This document shows, in pieces, positions 21,560 through 32,880 of a DNA stretch of 64,000 bases. The notes under the pieces are model-generated. The model was not told the origin of the DNA. It made no database searches and was given only the letters and a program-made list of their open reading frames with translations. Position numbers and translations under genes: made by a program. Each line of letters starts with the position of its first letter. The first letter of the stretch is position 1. Source of the DNA: Edaphochlamys debaryana (taxonomy: Eukaryota; Chlorophyta; Chlorophyceae; Chlamydomonadales); contig JAEHOE010000022.1 in assembly GCA_016858145.1 (NCBI GenBank), positions 1,116,001 to 1,180,000 of the forward strand, given 5' to 3'.

Positions 21560-23435
21560 AGGAGGCGGTGGCAGCGGGGTGTAATGTGGCGTGTGACAGG
21601 ACGGGCGAGGGTGGTCACATTCACGAACCCTGGGAGGTGAGCGTGGGTTCGTGCCATCGTGCGTGCCATGCGAAGTCCAGGAGTACGCCCATCTTAGTTA
21701 CGCCACGTCTATCGACATGGCTGGCAACGGGCGCGAACTGTTGCGTGTGTATGTATATCTCCAAGGCCTTGGCGCCCGAGCATGTCAACTCGCGGCCCCA
21801 GCTGTTCCCCAGCTACAACTGCAGCCCATCATGTTGTGGCTTAGCAGCGAGTCCATTTGGCAGCATTAAGCTGCGCCGGTGTGCTGGCAATGCTCGCGAA
21901 TGTGTCGCAGGCCGCGAGAGTCAACGCTCGGCACGGCACGGCACGGGAGTGGCTGCGTGCGGGCCTTGCGGTGGCTTGTTGATGCGCGAGCTCGCTGAAG
22001 TAGTATAGAGCTTCTCCAAGTCTACTCCGGCCGGATTTGCTCCGGCCCGCCCCCCGGTCAGGTCGTGGACCCCCGTGACGCCCGTGGGGCGTGACCCACA
22101 CCAGCTGGCACCAGCTTGCATGCGGGCGCACGGCAGCCTCGCCAGAGCTGTCGCTGCCCAAGCGAGGAGACATGGCGGCTCGTTTGGCCGGCAGCAAGGG
22201 TCCAGCCCCGTTGTCCTTTTGGCCTACCTGGGCCGCCTTGCACAGGTCACTGGCGGCGCCGGGGCCGCGAGCCGCCAGCGGGCGTTTGGGACCGTGCGGC
22301 GGAGCCTGCGGGCCCCACACCTGCGCCGCCGCCCCACACAATGACCCCGAGCTTGCCCCCGAAGCCACCCTCGGGCGACACGGCACATTGACACGGCAGC
22401 GACATTGCAGTTGACCTGCAACCAGCTGCTCCCGACCGCAAGTTGACGGACCGCCTGCAGCGCCTGCTGCGGGACTCAGAGGGGCAGGGGGCCAAGCGCT
22501 TGCGGCCTACGTGCTTCCTGCGGGGCATGGGGAGGTAGGCGGTGGAACAGCGGGCTGGGGGCCCCAGGGCGCGCGGCTTGTGGCCTTTGAAGAGGTGGGG
22601 GCCGGGCGTGGGTGAAGGAGCGTTGGGCTCCGAGGCTCACATGTCCCCTGCCGCGCTCTGCCACCCCTTCGTGTGGCCTGTCACCTACTTACGTCTCACG
22701 TCTCCCGACCTCCCTACCCTGCGTGTGCCCCAGGCACCTCAGCATCCCAGCAACACCCTGGATCCCGCCGATGGCTTCTGGCGAACTTTGTGCGTGGCCG
22801 GCCGTCCTCGGAGGACAGCGGGCTGGTGCTTAGACTAGTGGCGCACGGGATGTCCATCCCGGAAAGGGCGGAGCCGGTCAACCCCCGACCGGACCTTCCC
22901 CGTGGGTCGTCTTGGGCTGTGTCCATTCGGCCGTGCCTGTCGTACCTGCCCAGGTACGGCTTGCAGGGGGCTGAGCTTGGGCCGAGTCGTTCGCCGACAC
23001 ACATCGCAGCAGGCCGGGGTCGTGCCGTCGGTAGGCTGCCCCAGCAAGTCCCTGATGCCGTTTGGTTACCCTGCCTCTCACGCATCCGTCCCTCCGCCGC
23101 GCGTGCCCGTTCCTTCTTGCCCTATCCAGGCCCGCATGCGTGTGGCGCCCCACTCCTTGGTGATGTGGACCGGGTGATCTGCACCTGAGACCTGGTCAAG
23201 CGCCTAAGATACAGGTCACAGCTGCCTCTGGCAGAGGTTGCGGGCCTTTCCCTCAGGCCTCTTACCTAGGCGCCTCTTATCTAGGCCCGACCACGCAGCC
23301 TGGGGCCGGAGTGCGTTACCACGCTGCACGTGCGGGGGGGCATGCCTCCGCTGCAGGCGGCACCCCTGCAGCCGCCTGTCCACGTCCCGGCGGCGACCAC
23401 CCACCGCAAGCTGCCATTGCTTTTAATTGTGCAGC
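21560..23435 (+). other. Continuation of copy C and unassigned sequence
   Basis: The first 80 bases are related to intron 1 of the AP2 genes. A plus frame ending near 22537 (DRKLTDRLQRLLRDSEG, then GAKRLRPT) is weakly reminiscent of the AP2-gene segment DPRLRQLVQEASSALTRRL..GGAKRCRLES. It could be a decayed exon of the same third copy. The rest, to 23,435, shows no gene I can support. Confidence 0.3.
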
Positions 23436-23505
23436 GCCTGGGCCTGGGCCTGGGCCTGGGCCTGGGCCTGGGCCTGGGCCTGCTCTCTGGGCGGTCCGAG
23501 GGCAA
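23436..23505 (+). repeat. GGGCCT repeat plus AP2-gene fragment
   Basis: A (GGCCTG)n run followed by ctctgggcggtccgaggg. It closely matches the internal coding segment of the AP2 genes (Gly-Leu run then LLSGRSEG, at 27806-27865 in arm B). Here the fragment sits upstream of the AP2 start codon and is in frame with it. It may be a local rearrangement of the same gene. Confidence 0.6.
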
Positions 23506-23899
23506 ACCCCGACAAACTGGCAAGATAATGTCGGAGGATAGGGGTGGAGGCGGCAGGAGCCCCGGCGTCGGGGACCGTGAGCACACAGACACGCAGCCGT
23601 GGCAGGCATACGCCGCGGCGACAAGGCCAGCGGCTACATCGAGCTATCGAGGCGTGTGCTTGCACAAGCGGTCAGGGAGGTGAGCTCAGGTCCGTGGTGG
23701 TCGGACGATGCGGTCGTCGTGCGGCCCATACACGCGAAGTCCCGCAGGCAGAACTGCCCATTGTATGCAAGTGCGCAGCGCCTACCTATAGGGTCGGTAG
23801 CGGGGGCGAAACGTGGCGTATGGTGTTGTGTCCGACGGGCGAGTGACCGTCACGTTCACGAACCCAAGAACCCCGCCACGCGCACCGCCCGCGGCCCTT

Positions 23900-23905
23900 A
23901 GCGAT
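23900..23905. repeat. Target-site duplication AGCGAT, left
   Basis: Present once in the unoccupied site of arm A (its reverse complement lies in the same intron) and twice here, flanking 23906-26687. Confidence 0.85.
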
Positions 23906-26687
23906 GTCAGCTTCAAACGCGTCGTGTACACCAAACGTGTCAACACCCGAATTTTTCCCCCCATTTGCCCACGCAAACGCGTCAAGCCCTTGTCTATCCC
24001 CTAACAAGTGGTGTGACTACGCGGTGACGCCGAGGCGCGCCCTAGGATCGCCTGGATGATCTACTGCCTGTGTGGGGTGTGTGGAGACACCAACCAACAC
24101 GTTTATGCGCCCGGTGTGGGGCGTGGGGGCTACGCTGGGTGAGAGCGAGCTAGTTCAGCCTGAAGCTGAGGGTGATTACGCAGCGGAAGTCTTTAGTTTA
24201 TAGCGCTTTGTGCGCAGGCCCTACTGAACGGGGCAAAGCGGGGGACGGTGAGGTCTCACCCGACGGGGGACGGTTGAGGTCTCACCCGCTGAAGCTGTAC
24301 AGAGGGCCCGCGTCCGGTGCCCTAGCTTATGTAAAGGGGGGTTTGCTGCTCGGGATTCAGCCTCCGCAGCTACGTGCCAGGCGAACGCCTACCTCCTTGT
24401 GCCTGCTTTCCTAGTTCGCCCCAGGGATTATGACACGTACAGGCAGCACAGTGCGGAGTCGCCGCTACTGCACCTGTGCCCCGGGCCAAGGGGGTCACGA
24501 GCCTTGCCACACGGGTGGTAGGTTCTTCCTACTCTTCTTACCAGTGTGCCCTAGTCGCTAACGGTGGTCCTCGGGATTCAGCCTCCGGACCTGCGTGTGC
24601 CCAACCCTAGGGAGGGCGAGGGATGCTCCTGTACCGCGCGCTAGGATAACACCTTGAGATTACGCACTGCGGCTCAAGTAGGGTGGATTCAGCCGCCCCT
24701 AGATGTGCACCCCTGGATCAGTGGGTGTGCACGCCGGAAAGGTGCAGGTGGATTCAGCCGCCCTGTCACCTATGCCTGGGTCAGGTCTTTTGCCTGAACC
24801 TCAGGGAGCGGAGGCCCGGGCCAATGGGCACGCTCAGCTACGCTTCGCTTGTAAAGGGAACTACGGCTGCGCGTCAAACGTGCTGTGGGCACGGAGCTAG
24901 CTAGACCGGCAGTGCTATCGCAACGGCGCTCGGCTAGTGCGTGGGAGCAGGGCAGATTAAGCCTGTGGGGCTAGCAGACACGGGGGGCACAACTGTACCG
25001 AGGGGTCAAGGGGGCACAGGTGCGTGTGCGTGTGCGTGCGCGTGGCGGACGCGGCGCAGGCTGGTGGGCGCCAAGCACCAGCGAGAGGCACCTGCAAGAG
25101 GGAGAGACCTAACGGTATGTGCAAGTGTCTAGCACGGGCTTATGGGCTGCTCACACGGGAGCGTCAAGAACCGGCCGGCCTCACTCGCCGCGCCCGGACC
25201 TGAGCTGTGGTGGGCCGAGGAACACGCGCACGTTACAACGTCACTGCTAAAAGGCTAGGCGGTGGCCAAACCGCTTCGCCAAATCAAGTTCCCTTCCGCG
25301 AAGTCCGCAGCCCCCAATTATCGACAGCAATCTAAGTGGGCGCCCAAGGGGCCTCCCAAACAAGTCCGCGTGGTAAGGCTGTTTGCAGAGTTCCCTTCTG
25401 TGGGCTCAGGGGTTGTGTTCGCAGGCCCAGCGAGAAAAGCCTCCCTTAAATACTAAATCACACGCTGAAGAGCCGTACAGTCCCAGCTGAGTTGGCGAGC
25501 CCTGCGGCCCTGGGCCGGCCCCGGGGCTGCCGGAAGATACGGGCCTTGCGCAGTCCCCGCCCGGGCCTGCCTGCCCTGTTCGGCTACCTTATTCTTCACT
25601 ACTTTACTTCCCCTACATAGATTTCGCTTGACCTTGCCTCCGGCTCGAGGTCATTGAGTGCCGAGGGCCCTATGAGCCACGCCAAGCCTGCCTGCATTGA
25701 TGTCTGTGTTCAGGCTTCCCAGGGCACCCCGTCAACAGCGGCGTGGCCCCGTCGCAGCCCTCTCGGGCGACCCGGATGCTTGCCGCTGTCGCCGGGGCTG
25801 CTCGACGCTTGCACACCTTTAAAAGCCTCTCCAGGCCCCCGCTATGCCCATTCCGAGTCATCAAACCTTCAAGCCTCTCCAGGCCCCCGCTATGCCCATT
25901 CCGAGTCATCAAACCTTCAAGTATGCCCCTGGCACACGTCAACATCAATTGGGCGGGCTTGGGGCCCAAACAGAAGCACTTTCAGTTGCAATCAACCACA
26001 GAAGGTCCGGCCGGGCCCGTCAGAGGGGCTGGCCGGCCACTCACAGATGTAGTATCCATCCAAATGGGAGGACGTGGCGTCCTGGGCTCGCCACGGCGCG
26101 CACAATTGGATGGCCGAGTGATTGAGCCTTCCCGGCGCTCGGCTGCTCACGAATAACACATCAACCATACACATCATCACACAAGAGCATTGCCAGGCGA
26201 TATCACCGTAAGCGACGCACAGCCCTGAGCGCAGAGCCCAACCGGGCTGCGCGGGCACGCCCGGCTGAACACAAACCACCAATGATACCAGCGCTGATAG
26301 ATACGTGACGCAGGCTAGGCTCCAGCGCAGGTAGCTGTGTCGGGGCCCCCTCCGCCCATACACACACGCACTGGCACCCTCGGCCGACCCGCGGAGCCGG
26401 TCGGCATGTGAGCTCGCCATGTGCCTCGCTCGTCAGCTATGCACCCGGAGAGCCTCATCTTCTTGACTCTCCGCCGTGGGAGCACTCGCTTGTGGGGGGA
26501 GGCCGCGAGCCGCCCCCCTCCATGCCATGCTACTTGTGCGCACCCGAGTGCGACGTGTCCTCGCTTGCACGCCTCAACTGCTTGCGCGTTGGGCTCATGC
26601 ATGCTTGTTCCGCTGAGTTCTGCGCACTCACGCTGCCACGCCAACGTGTCGCGACAACATGCTCGTATCGTCACATGAACCGCTGAC
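23906..26687. mobile_element. Non-autonomous insertion with 6-bp TSD and terminal inverted repeats
   Basis: Comparison with arm A defines the insertion exactly: 2,782 bp flanked by AGCGAT. Termini are GTCAGC...GCTGAC, perfect 6-bp inverted repeats, with weaker similarity just inside (TTCA). No long open frame or transposase motif is visible. The interior holds four copies of GGATTCAGCC (24353, 24574, 24685, 24750), a doubled ggtctcacccg unit at 24250-24292 and a 48-bp tandem duplication. A direct near-repeat of accaaacgtgtc/gccaacgtgtc lies close to the two ends. It behaves like a cut-and-paste, non-autonomous DNA transposon; the superfamily is not recognised. Confidence 0.8.
25823..25918 (+). 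repeat. Two tandem copies of a 48-bp unit
   Basis: aagcctctccaggcccccgc... is repeated perfectly head to tail at 25823-25870 and 25871-25918, inside the insertion in the AP2 pseudogene intron. Confidence 0.9.
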
Positions 26688-26693
26688 AGCGAT
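26688..26693. repeat. Target-site duplication AGCGAT, right
   Basis: Right partner of 23900-23905; the AP2 intron resumes immediately as acctctagagactg, as in arm A. Confidence 0.85.
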
Positions 26694-29600
26694 ACCTCTA
26701 GAGACTGTGCTCAGTCGCAACAGCATGCTCCTCTTGACGGGCTCGTGTGTCGTGGAGGAGTGGCAAGTGTGTTGTGCATTTCTAGGTGTTCGCACCTCCA
26801 GCCGCTCGAACAAGACATAGGTGTGAAGCGCATCAGGGAGTGAAGCACTCTTGAAGGTGCTTCCACCGCCAACACGGCCCGCTGTCATACTTGCCGTCAC
26901 ACCTGCCGGGTCTGCCTGGCAGCCCGAGCTGGCGTGGACCGTGCGCGACGGACATACGGGCATCCCGCAGTAACCTGCATCGTCTGCTCTTCCTCCCCTG
27001 CAGGTGGCAGGCGGCCATCAACGTGGGCGGGAAGCACGTGTACCTCGGGTCCTTCGACACTCAGGAGGCCGACGCGAGGCAGTTCGACCAGGCAAGCTCC
27101 GGGGCTGGAGTTGGGCGCTGATGAGGGGTCAAGTGTCGGGCTGCCAGACTGGGGCTAGTGCGCCGATCGCCCAGCTTCTGGATCCGATCGCACGACTTCT
27201 CGCCCGCTCGTCCCCAGGTCTGCCTTCGTGTGCGAGGTCTCGCCAAGGCCAAACTCAACTTTCCGCTCCAGGTATGCGTCTACGCGTGTGCCCTTGGCTC
27301 AGTTGCGAAAGCCCTGCGCCTCCTTTCTGAGGCCGCCGCTTGTTTATGACGCGTCGTCAGCCCGCTTGTGTCCCCCTCAGCCTTGCCACTGACCCCCCGT
27401 GCTGACGGCTCCCGTGTCGGCTGCTTGCTGCACCTTTCACCTCACGCAGGACAACGTCGGACCCGACGGGGAGCCCCTGCCCCACCCCGACCCCCGCCTG
27501 AGGCAACTGGTCCAGGAGGCCAGCTCAGCGCTGACTAGGCGGCTCAAGGGGCAGCAGGGCGATGAGGGGCACGGCCATGACGACGACGGCAGCGGCAGCA
27601 AGGCCGGCGGGGCCAAGCGCCGCCGCCTGGAGTCCGCGGGTACAGCCCCGGCCCCGGCCCCGGCCTCCGCCGCCGCTGGAGGTGGCGGCGGCGGCGACAG
27701 GGGCGGCTACCAAGTGAGCGCGGAGAGCGCGCTTATGAGTCGCCTTATGATTCGGCCGAGAGCCTAGGGCTTGGCCTGGCGCCGGCATCTGGGTCGGCCG
27801 GAGGTTTGGGCCTGGGCCTGGGCCTGGGCCTGGGCCTGGGCCTGCTGTCTGGGCGGTCCGAAGGCATTGGCGGCGGCGCTGGCGGCATGGGCGCTCTGCT
27901 TCGCGACAACGGCGGCGGAAGCGATCTGGGTCGGCTGCTGATGCTGGCGGCTCAGCCCCAGGGCTCTGGCGCCGCGTCCGCGGGTCGACTGCGAGACCCA
28001 CCAGCCCTGGGCGGGGCCTCTGGGGCAGGCGCCTGCGGGGGCCGGTCGGTGGGTGCCCTGGAAGCTCTGGCGCCGTCGCTGCAGACCTCCCGCGTCGCGC
28101 CACCGCCTGCCCGCACTGAGGCGCTTCTGGAGGCGCTGCTGCGTTCCGAGCTGGTCGGCAGGCAGGAGCTGGGGGGCGGTGTGGGCCCAAGCGGGCCTGG
28201 GGGCCCGGAGGGCGCGCTGCTGCAGGCCCTGCTGCGGCGGGAGCTGGGCCCGGGCGGGCCCATTGAGGACGGAAGCGACCTGCCGAGCGACCCCCCGCAG
28301 GCGCAGCAGCAGCGCAGTGGGTTTCCGGGCGACTCGCTTCAGGTCCTGTCCCGTTTGGGTCTGGTTCTGGGTCTGGGCAATGACGCTCAGCTGGCCGCCG
28401 CGGCGATTCGGCGGCGCGAGGACTTCAGCACCGCTGGCGCTGGCATCTACACGCGGCGAGGTGTGTTCCGGGATCTCGGGAGCTACACAACTCCAGAGGA
28501 CGCCTTGCAGGTGAGGGTGAGGGGTGGGGTGCGGGGTGCCCGGGGCTTCGGGATCTCAGGGAGCCAGGGGCAGCTCTGGATAGAGGATCCTAGCATACCG
28601 CTAGTTGGTACCTTGCTACATCGTACTCCCCAAGCGAGAGCTCTGAGTGCCGGTCCGCCGCGGGCCAGGCCCCGCACTCCAGGGTGGCTTGGTTGTGCCC
28701 AACGCTCCCACCTCTCCGCGCCCTCCCCACAGGCCTGCCAGGCGTCGCTCTCGGCCCTTCTGGACGCGGGGCGCCTTCTGCCGCCTCACGACGCCGCCGA
28801 TGAGCCCCCCGCACCCGCACCCGTGCACGCACCCGCGGCCGCGGCGCGCGCCAAGACCGGGCCGGAGGTGCAGGCCCCCCCTGGCCCCAGCCACCCGACG
28901 GCCGATGCGCACACCGCGTCTGCGGCCGGTGCGGCGGCCGGCCTCCTGGAGCTCGCACTGGTGGGGACTGGCGGCTCGACTGCTGAGCTCTTGGCTCGTC
29001 TGAACTAGCTCAGCCGCCTCCCCGAGGCAGGCCATTCGGACACTTTGCCGCGACAGTCAGAACTGTCTCTTCCTCCTCCCAGGGCGCTCCGTTAGCCCCC
29101 CGCTTCGCCGCCGCCAGGGCGGGGCCTGCAGGCCGGTGGCATCCCCGCTTTCGGCGAGGGTTGCTCGGGTTCACTGCCGCCCGCGAAGCCGAGTCAGGGC
29201 GGCGTGCGGCTGGGGCCTGTGGGGCTGCAGCTGCTGGCTGCCCAGCTGGCGTCTGCCTCGGCCCCGCAGCAACACCACCAGCCCCAGCCGCTGCTCATCA
29301 AGCCGCTGAATGTTGAGCGGCCCTCGTGGGGCTCGACGGAGGAGAACACTCTGAACGACCAGCAGCCGGCGGACCCGCAGCCGGGCCTCACCGATGCGGC
29401 GCGTGCGTATTCGGGAAACGGGCGTGACGGCTCGGGCAGTGGCGGCGGCAGCCCGAGCAGCTCTGGTCTCGTGCCCGGCGGCGATGCGCGGTCGCGGCTC
29501 AAGCGGCCCCTCATCAGGAGCAGCGGCGGCGGGGCTTCGCCCGCGACATCGTCCCCTCACAAGACGTCCAGCGGAGTGCCGGGGGAGTGGCGGGCGGTTC

Positions 29601-29870
29601 ACGCGGCTGCCACAACCGTATCCCGGCCTGGGTTGGGGGCAGGGCAGGGAGGCGTGGCGAGAGCGGAGGGCAGGGAGGTGAGCAGATTGCGGGCCTCGTC
29701 GCCTCGTCACAGCGGCGGCAGCGCCAACCGGGCCGGGAGCCTGCCGCACCCGAGCGCCGCCGCAGGCAGCTGCGCTTGCAGCACCGGTGCGTGCATCGCA
29801 ATCACCGCCTGAGCCTTTGGTCTTCTGCCTGTCGGGCGGAGGGAGCAGGGCCAGAGCTGTTGCAGCGAGG

Positions 29871-32800
29871 CCGTGAGGCGGCCCTGCAACATGCGCTGAG
29901 CTTTGAGGCCGGTGGCATGGTGGTTGTGGTGCACTGATGGCAGGGGGCAGGGATAATGGCACGCGGTCGTGATTGTCGCGTGCTGCAAAGCTCCAGCGCA
30001 TCAAGGGCCGGCTGCGAGGTTGCGTGCCGCGGTTCGCACCCAACCCTTCCGGGGTGCGGGCTGGTGGTGGAGAGGGTTGAGGGAGGGAGAGACATTGCAC
30101 AGGCTGATTGGGTCGGGGGCGTCCCTGGGATTGTGTCCTATGCCCAGTCTGCGAGGGCTGGTACCCTCCTCCCTAGGATTTGCCTCCCATGAAGGGGGGC
30201 GCGATTGGGCGGGCGCTGAGCATGTCCAGGGGACTTGGGTCAGAGGTCTGATGCCGCTCGAGGTGTGTACATACGGGACTACGAGCGAGTTGCCAAGTGA
30301 GATGCACGCATGCGACGGCACGGGAGCAATGCTAGCCTCGATGGGACCTCGAAGTGCGCCACGGTGCGTGCCCGACTGCAGGTCGGGCGGTCCGGCCTCC
30401 GCGCCCGGCGACGGCGGGGCGGGGCTTGCCAGCAGCGGGGCGCGCACTCTACCCCAAGCTGGGGCTTCGTAGACCGCAGCGGCAGGCACACGCCACGCGG
30501 TTGAGCTAGTGCGTGGTCGGTCAGCGGGAGCTCATCCTGGCTTGATCCCCGGAATCCGTTGGCTTGATGCCGGCGGGTCGGAGGGAATAACACCGGACGT
30601 CGTGCAGGGCTGCCTTGAGTTCAGCCCAAGCTGCGCCGAAGCACACAACCAGGTCATTGTCGCTGCACAAGTCCATCCCGCCTGCGCTGCGTTGGCCACT
30701 GACCAGCTGAGGAGGGGGTTGCACTTTGCAAGGCGGCCAGCGCGGCAGGCCGGCAGCGCAGCGTTAGACAACGTCAAGGGTCAGGATGCCCTGTGGTGCC
30801 TGGCGGCTAGACAGCTCTCTATTCGTCCATGCCCCTGCGTTTAGCAGCAGGGTCCTGCGTGGTGGCTTGAAGGAAGGTCCACGGTGTGCCGCTCGGAGGA
30901 GATGTCCTATCTGGCAGGAGTACATGAACTATGTGGCCAGAAGCAATGCAGAAGCCGTCCAGGGCGTGGCCAGCAAGCAATCAGAACAGTGGCGCAACTG
31001 TCGACCTCGGCACAAGGGGAGAGCCTGGTGGGGCCTTTGCCGGGGGCCTTTGCAGGAGTCCGGGCCCCGGCCCTTCATCCGATAAACCACTCATAGACCC
31101 GTGAGGAGTCAATACCCTAATAAGGACTTTCATGCTGGCTTGCCAGCGAGGAGGCGAGGACAGGCGAGGACTGAGGACGTGTTGTTACGAAGGTAGGGGG
31201 GCAGGGGGCTGGCGGTGGCAATGCGGCGGCGGTGCGTCTGTGCTTGTGTCGTGTCGAGCACACCGGGGGCTGACCCCTGAGCTCGGCAGTAGGCATTCGC
31301 CATTCGCTTCATCGTAAAGTCTAGCTCCTTGTGTGGAGCAGCCTCACCCGGATGGCCGGGGAATGCCGGGGGACGCCGGGGGCCGAGGCCGGGGAGCAGG
31401 TGCAAGGCTGCTGCTGCAACCAGGGGCTGGCTGCAACCCCTCGTGCAAACTTACCAAATAACTAACGGCTGGCCGGACCGGGCTTGCCAAGCTGTGTGGC
31501 GCATGGAGCTCCGTCTACTCCGTCCAATGACGTCTTCGGAACTGCGACGCGCTTGGCCGTTGACAAGATACGAGGAGTCATGCAGAAGTGGCCTTGCTCG
31601 CTCAGCAATCAACGAACGGCCGGGCGATAAGCACTGGTGCTTGCGCGGTCTGCGCGTCGCTGGAGTGCTGCGCCGGCCCGAGGCGGCCTGTGCGTGTGGG
31701 TGCGGTACCGGGGCAGACGGCGATGGGCCATCCACGCACAGGTCACGATCCAACCGGCCCCGTCAGACTCACATGTGCCCACCCGCCAATGCGGATTCCC
31801 GCCAGAGAGGTTGCCATTTCTCCGCAGTCCTTCGCGTCCTCTGTAGTTCACTGACCTGTACACTTATTCTACAGTACAACACAGGCGTTAAACGTCGTGC
31901 GCGCGAGCAGACGCTAAGCGCGGCCAGTCAACGAACGATGGCAATCGACACGCGTGCAGTTTAGTCGGCGTCTCTCGATAGCCGATTTATATCAGACGGG
32001 CTCCTTACAGCGACCAATCGCGACCAAGGTCAAGGGCCGGGCCGCGACGCACGTGTTTGGGCCTGCGGCAGTTGACGTTGAATACGCTCGCTCCGCCTGC
32101 TCGCCAAACCGCGACGCAGCTTGATTGCTTACACTGCAACTGCGAGGCCCGCACGACTCCACGGCCTTACTTGGATGGATTCGACGCGGTGAGTGCGCGG
32201 TCCTAACTACCGCGCCAAGCGTTGTAGGTCGCCGAGCTCGGGCGTGTTCGCACCGCGCTGTGCAACGATGCTGTATGTACTCAGTATGTACCGTTTCGCA
32301 GCGACGTGGACGACGTGGACGACGTGGATGGGTCGCCAGTTCCCTGGGCACTTCCGCGCAACGCAATCAATCACTGAAGCTGAGCTGAGCAACAGGGCAT
32401 ACCACTTGAGCGTGCGCGACGCTTGTCGCCGAAGCAACCCGAGCCCTCGCCTGGCTGTAACCGGCGAAACCACCGAACACGTCGCTCGCGTTCTGTTGCT
32501 AGAACGGTCGCACTCACCGCACGCGGACGCAAAGTCCTAGTTCACAACGCATACGAGAGTGAAGTGCGCCACGGTGCGTGCCCGACTGCAGGTCGGGCGG
32601 TCCGGCCTCCGCGCCCGGCGACGGCGGGGCGGGGCTTGCCAGCAGCGGGGCGCGCACTCTACCCCAAGCTGGGGCTTCGTAGACCGCAGCGGCAGGCACA
32701 CGCCACGCGGTTGAGCTAGTGCGTGGTCGGTCAGCGGGAGCTCATCCTGGCTTGATCCCCGGAATCCGTTGGCTTGATGCCGGCGGGTCGGAGGGAATAA

Positions 32801-32879
32801 CACCGGACGTCGTGCAGGAGCTGCCTTGAGTTCAGCCCAAGCTGCGCCGAAGCACACAGCCAGGTCATTGTCGCTGCAC
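29871..32879. other. Interval between the AP2 pseudogene and the PTB array
   Basis: No gene is supported apart from the 319-bp direct repeats annotated separately. A 9-bp unit (gacgtggac) is repeated about three times at 32301-32330. Short frames lack motifs. Confidence 0.4.
30351..30669 (+). repeat. 319-bp direct repeat, copy 1
   Basis: Nearly identical to 32561-32880, with unrelated DNA (1.89 kb) between. It starts gaagtgcgccacggtgcg and ends cattgtcgctgcaca. The ends TG..CA and direct orientation recall LTRs, but the outer flanks show no target duplication and no retroelement genes lie between. A segmental duplication is equally likely. Confidence 0.8.
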
Positions 32880-32880
32880 A
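32561..32880 (+). repeat. 319-bp direct repeat, copy 2
   Basis: Second copy of 30351-30669, one base longer, with a few substitutions. It ends just upstream of the 5' region of the first PTB gene, so it may have brought or displaced promoter sequence of that gene. Confidence 0.8.

Larger units (their letters stand above)
23528..29812 (+). pseudogene. AP2/ERF-domain gene, inverted damaged copy
   Basis: Exons 23528-23679, 27004-27091, 27218-27271 and 27450 onward correspond exactly to the intact gene at 11088-15169, and the AP2 domain is still readable (SSYRGVCLHKRSGR, WQAAINVGGKHVYLGS, LAKAKLNFPLQ). The large exon is broken. A small deletion after SALMSRL shifts the frame to a stop at 27765-27767. 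About 0.56 kb is missing at RREDFSTAGAG. In the last exon GAG has become TAG at 29006-29008 (LLARLN*), and another stop follows near 29095. Splice sites, including the GC donor at 27092, are intact, so a truncated AP2-domain peptide of about 200 aa could still be made. Intron 1 is enlarged by a mobile insertion. Confidence 0.85.
23513..29870 (+). repeat. Inverted duplication, arm B
   Basis: Opposite-orientation copy of 11030-15182, about 8.3 kb away. It is interrupted by a 2,782-bp insertion at 23906-26687 and has lost about 0.56 kb of the central coding exon (junction near 28424). Elsewhere it is nearly identical to arm A, introns included. Confidence 0.85.

Noticed and set aside
23906..26687. 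Protein-coding or rRNA content in the AP2-intron insertion.
   Set aside because: Frames are short with no motifs, and I recognise no conserved rRNA segment. The empty-site comparison shows a mobile insertion.
26786..26818. Reading GVRTSSRSNKT as the first strand of the arm-B AP2 domain.
   Set aside because: It is followed at once by a stop and no GT donor gives the right phase. The exon at 23528-23679 (SSYRGVCLHKRSGR) joins the next exon perfectly instead.
30351..32880. Complete LTR retrotransposon.
   Set aside because: There is no target duplication at the outer ends, no primer-binding or polypurine site that I can see, and no gag/pol frames between the repeats.
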